Shown: positions 30,501 to 46,415 of the stretch, piece by piece
How the letters are laid out: every line of letters starts with the position of its first letter
Numbering within the stretch: the first letter of the stretch is position 1
Assembly (NCBI RefSeq): GCF_035582795.1
Contig: NC_134382.1
Location: 10,606,501-10,670,500 of the forward strand
Source of the DNA: Mycteria americana
Lineage: Eukaryota; Chordata; Aves; Ciconiiformes; Ciconiidae
DNA length: 64,000 nucleotides
Direction: 5' to 3'
Program-made: the position numbers and the translations under genes
The notes under the pieces: generated by a model
Told to the model about the DNA's origin: nothing
The model's database searches: none
What the model saw: only the letters and a program-made list of their open reading frames with translations

Positions 30501-32812
30501 TATTTCTAGGACTAGACACTCCGCAGCTGCACTGGGACCAGCACGGTACAAACTCCATTGGTGTTAAGCCATTAACAGCAGTGTCATCAGTGGACTTTCT
30601 CTTTAATTATGCAATTAGATAGTCTGCACAACTCAAGGGACACTGCTGAAACGAGAAAGCATTCACATTTGAAGCGTTTAGCAAACATACAAGGTCTGCC
30701 TCAACGTGTGCTACTAACTACAGATAAAAGCCGAGTTGTCAGTTGTTCCTCTTACCCGCTCGTAAAGCATCTATTACAATCTCAGAGGCTTCTTCAGGTG
30801 GCGAACAAATAATGGCTCCAGAGACTCTGCAGAGGTCAAAAGAAAGATCTTCAGTGAAGATAAGGTTTTTCCTAGAATGAACAACGCTCAAAAGCTCCTT
30901 TCAGTTACAGTTATTTTTACGATAGCCGCCTTAAACTTTGCGAAAGAGTTAAAAAAAAGACATAAAACCCCGTTGCTCCAGAAGAGCAAGCTGTTATAAA
31001 GGGAACTCTGTACCTGCTTGCAAGGATGAAATACGGGATGACTTATAAAGGTTAAAATTACAAGTGGCACAATGAAATTGCATTGCCCTTCCTGCATCTT
31101 AAAGGAGAAAGTCTTTTAAAGGTGTCCTTTGAAAATGAGTTAAATCCTGCTAGTTAACACATACAGTGAAATCAAAAGTATGCGGTAGAGCTGCTGAACA
31201 AGTGACTGGTACATCTTAGCTTATTACCATTCTTTAGTTTCTAATATCAAACCCATCTTTCTTGAAAAGCTCTGCCTTTCACTTTTGCAATGGTATTTAA
31301 AATACCAATTTGAGAACTGACTGTAACCACATCACTCGATGGTACTTGTTCAGTTCAGCTGTAAAGCACAACGCCACAATCTTTCCTATTTACAGCGATC
31401 CTCGCTTATCTCAAACAGTTTCAAAAGAGCCACCAAAGTCAGCCAGCTGCTTCGAGGCAGAAAAACTGGTAGGCAGCAGGAACGTGTGTCTATTGCTCTA
31501 TGGGAATGGAGGAAAACAAGGGGTTTTTATATTTCTTAACAAAACCGCCTGCAACTGAACTCTTCCGAGTTTCCATTGATTCTGGGCATGTGAGCCAAGC
31601 TAAGCTTCTCAGGGACTTCTGAAGCCTCTATGGGCAGATGACATGCTATGTAAGCCGTGGCCTGTAACAGCCCCTCGGTCTCGCTCCATTCCCATACGTG
31701 GGGCCAGACAAGCACAGTCTGGCTCCACTACGGCGCAGCGGCATTTTCCAGAGGGGGAAGCAAGCCTTGCGCGGAGACGCTCGCCCCAAGCCTCGCGGCA
31801 GGGAAGAAGCACGCACGGGAGTTAGCGGCGGACAGTACCGCTGATCGTTGAGCGCGACATCGGCGTCCTGCTGCCGCAGCACCCTGGTGCCGGCCAGGAA
31901 CTCGGCACCGAAGGCGCGCTCCACCTCCTCCAGCTGATCCTCCACAACGTAAAGCAAGCAGCAGCCGTTTTCCTCCATCAGGCTTTGAAACAAGGCTTTA
32001 TTAACGAGCCCTACGCCGAAGAGGGCGAGGCCAACGCCGCTGCCGGCGCTGCCGTGCCGTCCGGCGGGCGCCGGGCTGTCGGAGGCCTCGGGCGCAGCCC
32101 CCCTTTGGCCAGGCTGCTTTGAGGGGGCAGGTGCGATCCTCATGTGGAAGGCGGCAAGCGCCGAGGGGTGGCTGGCGGAGGTGGAAGGCGTCGGGTCTTC
32201 CCTGGGGGCGGCCCCACTGGCGGGGGAGCTGGCGGCGACGGGGCGGTGGGGAGCCAGCGGCTTGGGGTAGGAGGGCGGCGAGGGGACCGTGCCGTAGCTG
32301 GCGCTGGTGCCGGCGCTGGCGGCGAGGATGAAGGACGGCTGGGAGAGCAGGGAGGGCGCGTCGAGCTGCAGGGGCAGGCCGGTGCCGACGTCCGGACCTG
32401 CGGAGCTGGGCGAGACAGAAGAGGGCTTGGGGTGAGGCTCCGCTCCCCCTCGCCGAGCGAGGGGCAGAGGCCCCGCGCCTTCAGCCCGCTCCCCGCAACC
32501 CCCCCGCTGCCCAGCGGCCCCGGCCGGCGCAGGGAGAAGCCGGGCCGGCCCGGGCGCGGGCACTCACAGGAGCAGCGGGGCGCGCAGGCCGTGCTGGCGG
32601 AGGAGGCGGCGGTTGCGGTAGTGGCGGCCGGAGGAGAGGTGCTCGAGGATGCGGTCGCGGCGCACCCGCATGGGCAGCTGGCAGGAGGTGCAGTACAGCG
32701 TCTCCACCACCGCCGCCTCCCCGGCAGCGCCGCGCTCCAGGAGGTGCCGCTTCACCGCCAGCTCCGAGAACTCGGCCGCGTAGTCGTGCAGCGTCTTCTT
32801 CTTCCGCCCCAT
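24534..32812 (-). CDS. CGGBP1-like zinc finger / Gfo-Idh-MocA oxidoreductase fusion ('YrbE-like')
   Basis: Nine coding exons on the minus strand: 32812-32568, 32405-31839, 30826-30756, 30253-30145, 28166-28036, 27748-27641, 26617-26499, 25767-25611, 24682-24534. The sum is 1656 nt (551 residues plus TGA), with GT-AG sites and matching phase at each junction. Residues 35-70 form a C2H2 finger like that of CGGBP1 (C41, C44, H58, H64) after a basic start. Residues 83-205 are a Ser/Pro/Ala-rich linker. Residues 206-551 follow the Gfo/Idh/MocA fold: nucleotide-binding GVGLVN at 212-217, SPPEE at 279-283, KRFDP at 331-335, SGGIFYNAAVHDID at 374-387, GSQGTLRV at 453-460. The family triad Lys-Asp-His reads Arg302, Asn380, His384, so catalysis is doubtful. 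I recall 'uncharacterized oxidoreductase YrbE-like' models in other vertebrates; no gene symbol is recognised. It shares a CpG promoter with CCDC27. Confidence 0.88.
24691..24808 (+). mobile_element. CR1 LINE 3' end, relatively young
   Basis: Contains GGTTGGACTCGATGATCTTA, AAGGTCTTTTCCAACCTA and the terminal direct repeat ATTCTGTGATTCTGTG, all diagnostic of avian CR1. Much closer to consensus than the other CR1 pieces here. It is antisense to the host gene and begins within about 8-20 bp of the splice acceptor of that gene's last coding exon (acceptor AG at 24684-24683). Confidence 0.92.
25612..30755 (-). other. Introns between exons 3 and 8 of the oxidoreductase gene
   Basis: Between the coding exons listed for the gene, the intron sequence is AT-rich and I see no further exon. 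The longest piece, 28167-30144, holds a palindromic AT-rich patch near 28620-28660 and nothing else recognisable. Confidence 0.6.
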
Positions 32813-33096
32813 GGCGGCGGCGCGGCCCGGCCCGGCCCGGCCGCCCCGGAAGCGGAAGGCGCGGCCCCGCCGCCGTTGCCTGGCAGCCGGGCGCGGCGGG
32901 AGGGCGGAGGCTGCGGGCCCTGCCCCGAGCGAGCCCCCGCTCCCGCAGCCGGCGCCTGACGACGCCGGGAGAGGGGACGAGTCGCCTTGCCAGGCACCAG
33001 GGCGGACCCCGCCACCTCGGACTTCAGCCCCGGTTCCGAGCCCCCCCCCGCCCCCCTCTCCGGGCAGGCGTCCTCGGCCCTCCCTGCAGCGCGGAG
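32813..33096. promoter_or_regulatory. Bidirectional CpG-island promoter
   Basis: Only 284 bp separate the ATG of the minus-strand oxidoreductase gene (32812-32810) from the assigned ATG of CCDC27 (33097-33099). The interval and both flanks (about 32100-33280) are very GC-rich with dense CpG and no TATA box, as in head-to-head vertebrate promoters. Confidence 0.65.
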
Positions 33097-35623
33097 ATGG
33101 AAGGAGCGAGCCCTGCCAAGGCAGCCCCCGAGGAAGCCGTCGGCCACGCCGACGCCCGCGGGGCCCTGCAGCAGGAGCAGGCGCGGGTGGCAAAGCTCAC
33201 CGAGCTCCAGAACGGCGAGCGAGAGCTCCGCGAGGAACTGCAGAAAGCGAAGGATGACTACGGCATGGCCACAGGTACCGGGGGAAGGCGTCCAGAAAGC
33301 ACAGTTCTCCTAGCTACCAGGTTAATCTTCTTGCGATGCCACTTCTTTTACCTAGAAAAAATCCTAGGTTACGTTCGCGTGAGCACAAACCCTCCTGCAT
33401 TCGATTGTTGGTTACAGTGGGGCGGAACCGCCGCTTACTTCGAAACACCTTTCTCTCCCTGCTTAGAAGCGAAGCGCATGAGGGAACCCTGCAGAGGAAG
33501 CCCTGAGCAGTATTCTGGGGCACCCAGCAGCGTTGCAGCACTCTGGCAAAGCTGTGCTCGTGTTACCAACTCTGTTGGTCCTCAGAGTAGCTCCTACCTC
33601 ACGCAATGACATTAGTTAAGTTTAATACATATCCCAGCAAAGTGCTATGAAATGCATTATGAACCAGTGTCACCGTGGCTGAAGCGTTAACTTCGCCCAC
33701 GGTCTATACTCAGACGGTTACAACAGCTCTGCTTACGCTTACCTGACAAAGATGCCATGAAGCTTTTGGCGGGGATTCGGTTTGCTTACAGTAGTACGCC
33801 AACCTTACAGGTGCCATCTCTTCCTTGCAAAGACAACTGGAGATCCAAGAATCCCAGCTTCGGAGAATCAAATCTGAAAAGGAAATGCTCCAAAAGAAGC
33901 TCAGAGAGCGAGAAAATCAGCTACAAGCCATGTCTACCAAGGTACCCCCGAGAGCGTGCTGGGCATTGTTAGGAGAGCTGGCAGCAGGGAATTTGGGCTT
34001 TATGCAACAGTTCCTTTCCTCATAGACAGGAGGTGCACCTGTGAACTGTAAAACTAAAGTGTAACATATTTTCTCTTAAGTTTTGTAGCCTGAGAGAAGA
34101 ACAGAAACCCGAAGAAATGATGGTGACAATAGAGAAGGAGAACTGCAGTCTTCGACAGGTAAATTTGGTGCAAAGCCGCTACAGAAAATTCTTGTATTAG
34201 CTGCTTAGTTGTGCTTGTTTTAGGCTTGGGGGAGTTTGCCACATTAAAAAAACCTACTCAATCCAGTAATTTTAAAGAAAACACCAAGTAATAACAGTTA
34301 CCAGTACTGGCAAGGTTGTTAGTCTGTAGACTCTGCCCAGGAAATACAAGAAGCTTTTGGACCAGATACTGGGAAGATGCAGCCAAGCCTGCTCACTTTT
34401 TTCCTCACAATAATGGCTTAATTTATGTATCTCCTCAGGTTGTTACAGAACAAGAATCCAAACTGGCTGAGCAGAACAAGCTGATCAGTGAGTTACAGGG
34501 GACAGTCAGCCAGCTACAGGCAGAGGTTCTGACCAGCCGGTACCACATCCACAAGCAGCAACGGGCCCAAGAGGCGATCCAGAGCCAAGCTGAGACACTG
34601 CAGCACAGGGAGCTGCAAACTAGAGTGGCACTTGAATGCATCACCAGCAGGGTAAGTGTAGCCTCCTACCTCCCTCTTGGGAGACACTTCAACCATTTCA
34701 AGCAGAGAATCTGAAAGCTTAGAGACATTCTTGGGCAGAACCACCGTGGGAGATGCACCAGGACACTGCAGTCCTTTGCTCTTGGGGCCCGGCTTCCCTT
34801 TGCAGCCACAGGGCCAGAGGAGCAGGAAACAGTCCATTTGCTTCCCGGCTTTTTAGCACGCAGCTCTTATGTCACTTACAAAACAAACAGGCCTGAAATA
34901 CCAGAAGCCCTTGAGAAACTCGAGTTCAGAACAGTTACATCACCAGATTTCTAATCTCCTTCCAGGCTCAAAGTAACAGGTTATCACCTTAAAGCCATTT
35001 CCTGCAGGCATATGTGCCTGGTAGCAAGCACAGAGCCTGATACCTGGGTAAGGGACTCGGTCCACCCAGAAACACATCATTATCACAGTACTTGCAGTGA
35101 AGCCCAGTCAAACTGCCCGTCATTTCACATAAACAGACTTTCCATTTCATCATTCACTAGTACTTTGTCCAATCTGACAGCGTAGTCTCTGTAAATCCAT
35201 GCAAATGCCAAAGAATTGTGTATAAAGACTAAACACACCTACTTTCCTCTTTTATCAAAAGTTTGAAAGATACCGAAGCAAAATAATTCAGGCCACGTTC
35301 AGTACGGCAGGCAGCAAGCCTCCCCAGGCAGAGGTCACGGATGAGGAGGTGCTGGAGGCAATGCAGGTATGTGGCTCTTTCGAACTCTGCTTCTAGCAGC
35401 CGGCAAGGGACTGATAACAGAACACTTTGCAGTACTGCTCTCCACCTAATGCTTTCCCACCTCTTTACACATCCCTAATTTTCAGAAAATAATTAACGAA
35501 CGGATGGAGTTCTATCAGATGCTGAAACAGAAAGGCGTCAAGGTCCCATCGCTCTACAGCATCGACACGTCTACTTCATCACCTACCAGTGCTAAGGGAA
35601 GGAGAAAGAGTCCTACAAGGTAG
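33097..35623 (+). CDS. CCDC27: CCDC27, coiled-coil domain-containing protein 27
   Basis: Six exons: 33097-33274, 33811-33941, 34081-34158, 34439-34651, 35262-35366, 35486-35623. Total 843 nt, in frame, 280 residues plus TAG. Nearly the whole product is predicted coiled coil: runs of Leu, Glu, Gln and Lys such as QLEIQESQLRRIKSEKEML and EQESKLAEQNKLISEL, with a Ser/Thr/basic tail (STSSPTSAKGRRKS). The identity rests on this coiled-coil motif and on position between TP73 and LRRC47, as in human. The human protein is much longer (about 650 residues), so either the bird gene is short or upstream exons are missed; the sequence CCCTGCAG just before the ATG could be an acceptor. The stop TAG directly overlaps a possible donor (AGgtag), so an extra 3' exon is not excluded. 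Function is not established. Confidence 0.8.
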
Positions 35624-36006
35624 CATCTTTTAACGCCCGAAAAGCAGCCCTAATGGCCGAGTCAGAATACATCACCAACTTCAGGCTCCTGTTCCTTGGT
35701 TTTGAGATGGTAGCTAACAAATTAAACTCATTTTCCTAAAATCAAGTTCTGCAGGAATATCTAATTCAATTGTTTCAACCAACTTGGAGCACAATTCACT
35801 GTAAATCATTGGTCTGTAGAAACATTCGACTTCACAGGGAAGCTTGAAGCACTAGTAAGGACTGCTTGGCTACAAGTAGCTGGAAAGCATTAAATTACCA
35901 TTTTTGCAGTATACAATAGCTGCTTTGGCAAGTTTGTACAGTCACATGACTGGAAAATTCACCAATGCCAAAACAAGTGACAGTGACATATGAGTGCAAG
36001 AAATGT

Positions 36007-36012
36007 TTTATT
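36007..36012 (-). terminator. LRRC47: Poly(A) signal AATAAA, likely LRRC47
   Basis: TTTATT on the plus strand reads AATAAA on the minus strand, about 1.1 kb after the LRRC47 stop codon, and I found no closer canonical hexamer. Confidence 0.5.
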
Positions 36013-36384
36013 TTTCCATTCAATATGCAAGTCCCAACACGTGGACTTACTTCACACGGTATCTAGAAGTTCAGTTAAAGCTCTATATAATTTTTAACAG
36101 AAAAAAGTCCATCTGTAGGTCACCCTAGCTTATGGAGAGGTTTGCACTCATACAGGTAGTAGCCCGGACATAAGAGTCACCCACAGTCTGTAAAAATTAG
36201 AACCAGTCACACTACCTGTATTTCGGAAGGTGTCCCCAACACTCCTCCTGTGGGAGTGTGACAGAAAGCTCCAGGAGGGTCACGCTGGGCAAGACTGCTT
36301 ATATTTTGGGGAGACAGGGAGCTTTAGTAGTGTCGATGTAAGGCAGCATTAGCCCTCTGAACGGAACTGAACTTCATCATCAAG

Positions 36385-36390
36385 AATAAA
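36385..36390 (+). terminator. CCDC27: Poly(A) signal AATAAA, possible CCDC27
   Basis: First canonical plus-strand AATAAA after the CCDC27 stop (762 nt downstream). A weaker ATTAAA lies closer at 35889-35894. Confidence 0.4.
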
Positions 36391-37073
36391 TTCAGTGCTC
36401 GATCAACAGGTCCACAACAAGGTTACTACAGCTGGGATTTCCACAAGGATGGGTGATGGCTCTAAAACGTACTGGGACACACCAACCCCTGCAGTCAATT
36501 CAACGGACTTCACTTAAAAATGGAAGCTGTGTTAATGTCTGAACACAGAAACCATCACTTTAAAACTCATTCCTCAAGTTCTGACAGCAATTAAATTTTC
36601 ACAATTACTCCAGATACAAAAATAAAATTACGCAGAATAAGATGTTAGCGACGTAGTTTTGCATTCCGTCTTCAGTATTGGTACATAGCACATGACTTAG
36701 TTTCAATGCTGTCACCTACTGGACTTCTCAGTTTAAGCTGCCAAAATAATAATCCAGCTGAAACATACCGGGAAGAAATAGCGATCTTGCAGAAAAAGAT
36801 GACTGCACTCATTTTGTAAACGCTAGGATGTCATAATGGTTTTCTCTACAAGTTAATGCATTCTGACTTCCTTTAAGTTTGCATTTGAAGATGCTGTTAT
36901 CTCTACCTAGTCAGAATACTGATGACTTTCTATTAAGGCTGAAAGAAAGAATGCACTACTCCTTGCCGTAGCTTGATCAAACTTTGAAGTTTTTACATAC
37001 CCAGGCAGGATGTACTGCATCTTTCCTTTAAAAAAAACCTGCCTCACTGCATACAAGTTGCATTGTTGAATAT

Positions 37074-37090
37074 GGGGGGGGGGGGGGGGG
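37074..37090. repeat. (G)17 homopolymer, C-tract in LRRC47 3' UTR
   Basis: Seventeen consecutive G on the plus strand, that is a C17 tract in the LRRC47 message starting 30 nt after its stop codon. Confidence 0.9.
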
Positions 37091-37120
37091 AAGTAATAAT
37101 TTTCTTAGTTTTGATAGCTG

Positions 37121-43560
<6,440 letters not shown>

Positions 43561-43742
43561 GGAGCACCGCGTTTGCTGCAGCGGGGCAATACGGTGCGCC
43601 AAGGTGCTGCCGTGGCGTTGCTTCTGCAGCCACGCTTTCACCCCCCCTGTACTGATTTCTGTTGGAACAGCGTGAAAATGCAGAGGTACCGTCCAAACTT
43701 GCTAAACAAATTTATTAAACAAGTGCAATAAAAATAACTTAC

Positions 43743-43927
43743 ATGTTTAACATAAGTGACTTTTTCTCTTGAAATGATAGCGATAAAATCTCCAGGATTT
43801 AAATACCTTATCTGCTTATCCGCATAATCTATATAAATTGCTCTCTTGGGGTAGTGGAACTCCAAGCGTTCGCTTGAGATTAGATGAATTCCTGCACGCA
43901 GGGACACTGGCTGCTCTTGAGTCGTCC
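43743..43927 (-). other. Unidentified exon-like ORF upstream of LRRC47
   Basis: Minus-strand interval with a good acceptor (ACTGCAG, AG at 43929-43928) and a strong donor (CATgtaag, GT at 43742-43741) enclosing an open frame of about 61 codons. The peptide has a folded-domain-like composition (for example RLEFHYPKRAIYIDYADKQI and NPGDFIAIISREKV). I do not recognise the protein. No partner exon could be assigned in phase; an AATAAA on the same strand lies just below (43716-43711). It could be an exon of an unannotated gene, an alternative LRRC47 or CEP104 exon, or chance. Confidence 0.35.
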
Positions 43928-45075
43928 CTGCAGTTTAGATGGATGAAAACAACTTGGTTGACATTCAGGTACAGGATGGAGAAGGAGATCAGATAGAAAA
44001 AAGCCTGTGAGATAGGGACGACAGTCTGTTCTTTCTTTAATCAGTAATGGCGGTATATCATTATTAAAGTTTTCCAGTCCGACAGTTTGGAGAACTTCTT
44101 TCCGTTAGCCAGACCTGCACCTGTGTGACATTTTTGCTCCAGAACATTTTACTCAAGACTTCATCGCACAGGAACAAATTTCGCTGTGTTTTTCACACCA
44201 GTGTTTATTTTGCCACTGCAGAAAACACAGGTTGTTTATTAAGTGAAAGGAAGCGGCCCAGTGAAATCATCCTTTAAATATGACAGGCGGTACTACTAAG
44301 CTCAAAGAAGGTCCTTTCATATCCTAAAAAATTTTCCATTTTCTCACTCCTAAGTTGTTTCCAGTTCGTACCATTGAGTAGTTAATACTATCTTTATACT
44401 TCGCTTCAGAAGTGCATTTTTTTAGTCTAAAGATACCCAGCAATCTCACTGAGTGTTATGCGCTCTAAAATACTTAACTGATTTCTTTAAAATGTTGCTA
44501 AAGAGCTATTCTGGATTTGAAAAAAAAACTTACAAAGCCCCGAGGCGCACTGTGGCGTGCCCAAGCCTATGCATGTGTCTTTTAAAAGCTGTCAAGAGGC
44601 TCTGGAACGTGCTTCTCCTGCGCATACCTAATTCCTGCTCCCCAGTCTGGGCTGGGAAGGTGAGTGAGAGGGGTGGTAAGGACAGGGGAGAGGCAGGAAT
44701 CTCCTGCATGACAACTTCTTGCAGTGAAAAGGCTGCAGACAGGTATTGCACGGGTCCCTAAGGCATAACTGCTGTGCTCTACTACGGAGCAAAGAGAAAA
44801 GCAGTTACCATGCTCGCTCCGGAGCCCCAACAGCCACACGGGGAGACAGGCAGCCTGAGCACAGAGCAGCAGGAAAGCGTCCTGATACACAAACGTGAGA
44901 AACAAGTGCTACGCAGGGGAAAAATGCCTCCAAAGAGAAGGTCTGTAAAAGTGCCTTCTGCTGCTCCCAGCTTTTTTGCTCTTCAGATCAGTCAGCACTG
45001 GGAAATACGACCCTCACTATAGTTAACAGTGTTTGTGGGGTCTTGGTTTGGGGGTTTTTTGGTTTGTTTGGTTTT

Positions 45076-45107
45076 TGGTTGTTTTTTTTTTTTTTTTTTT
45101 TTTTTAA
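45076..45107. repeat. Poly(T) run
   Basis: About 29 uninterrupted T, preceded by TTTGG/GGTTTTT repeats; may be an old retroposon tail on the minus strand, but no body is recognisable. Confidence 0.6.
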
Positions 45108-45535
45108 ATCAAGTCTTCGTTTCTTTTTTTTTTAAAAACATGTTTAAAAAGGTTGTCCCATAAAGTTATAAAATGGAAGGCACACATCCTGCTACATGCA
45201 GGATTTAATGGATTATTTTAATTACGCTTTGCTTGGCTGGGTTTAAAAGCCACGGTTGAGGAGCAATGGAGAGCTGTATTTACCAATTCAATGTACATAC
45301 TATATCAGCCAATCCACAATACATGGAGGACCTTTGCAAACAGGTTTTTTTCATCAACCATGCACAACAGAAAGCTCACAGTTTTACGTCCAAGAGGAAA
45401 AAAATGCTCTGGGCAACAGCTCATGAGCCTGCAGTCCACTGCGCGTGCTAATCTCTGAGCAAAATCACTGGTTATTTTGCTTGCATGAGGAATCAGGTTC
45501 TCAAATAGGAACCTCTGCCACTAAAGTAGAAATAA

Positions 45536-45597
45536 AAATACATATATATTTGTTAATATATATTAATATACATACATTAGGAATATATATATATTTG
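45536..45597. repeat. AT-rich low-complexity / TATA repeat
   Basis: Interspersed ATAT and AATATATATTAATATA motifs with short palindromes. Confidence 0.7.
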
Positions 45598-46409
45598 GAA
45601 GAGTTAAATAAACAATTTATATAAAGACTTTCAAAATAGAAGCGCACCAATCTACCTGTAAAATTCCTAAGCTTGTAGACAGGCTGCACGCAAACGATAA
45701 AAACTGCATATTACAAAGTTAGTGCTGTATATACAACACAATACCGCAAATTCACTCCCTGGTAGCAAAAAAACCCAACCCCCAAAACATCTACTTATAT
45801 TATGGTGATCACTCATTCTTGTACCTGTGGGTACCTGGATGAGGGACAAATTAATTCTATCCTGGTAAGCAATTGCCTAAGTGTTACAAGTAGAAACGTC
45901 AGGATTGTTGCTTTAGGTACGAAGTTTCATACATTGTGTCTTAATAGAATTTGTTCTCTTTGGAGCTGTTAAACAGTCACATGCTGTAGTCTATGGATGT
46001 TTATTTCAATCAAGCTCTAACTAGAGAAGCTCAATATTAGAGCTGGATTTAGAAGCGAGCTGAGAGAAAGTACACTAAAGCAGGAAAAAAGGTCTAAATT
46101 TATTAATTCAAGCTTTTCAGGGCCCCACTAAGATTTTTTTCTTTTCTTTAAGGGGCCATTTCTTGGGGATATATTTCAGAATTAACTGTGAGATTTTAAA
46201 GCGTAACTTTAATTTTTACAGTAGCTCCATCGACACACACTCTTATTATGTACCAAATGGGACTCTTGCGGTTTAGCTTAATCCTCTTGTCAAGTGGACT
46301 AATAAGGCACTTAGTGCACAGCGAGAGAGGCAGCGCGGAACAGCCATTTCACATTGCTTCCTACGTAATGGCACGTCATACGGCAATATCCAACCAGCCC
46401 TTTAGCTTT

Positions 46410-46415
46410 TTTATT
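46410..46415 (-). terminator. CEP104: Poly(A) signal AATAAA, likely CEP104
   Basis: First canonical minus-strand hexamer downstream of the CEP104 stop codon that I could find. Confidence 0.4.

Larger units (their letters stand above)
35624..37120. other. Tail-to-tail spacer of CCDC27 and LRRC47 (overlapping 3' UTRs)
   Basis: The nearest plus-strand signals after the CCDC27 stop are ATTAAA at 35889-35894 and AATAAA at 36385-36390. The nearest minus-strand AATAAA after the LRRC47 stop is at 36012-36007. If the distal signals are used, the two 3' UTRs overlap by a few hundred bases. In mammals SMIM1 lies in this interval; I see no ORF here resembling its single-span membrane product. Confidence 0.5.

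Noticed and set aside
44582-44905. Minus-strand 107-codon open frame
   Set aside because: No domain and no consistent splice context over its length; probably chance within the CEP104-LRRC47 spacer.
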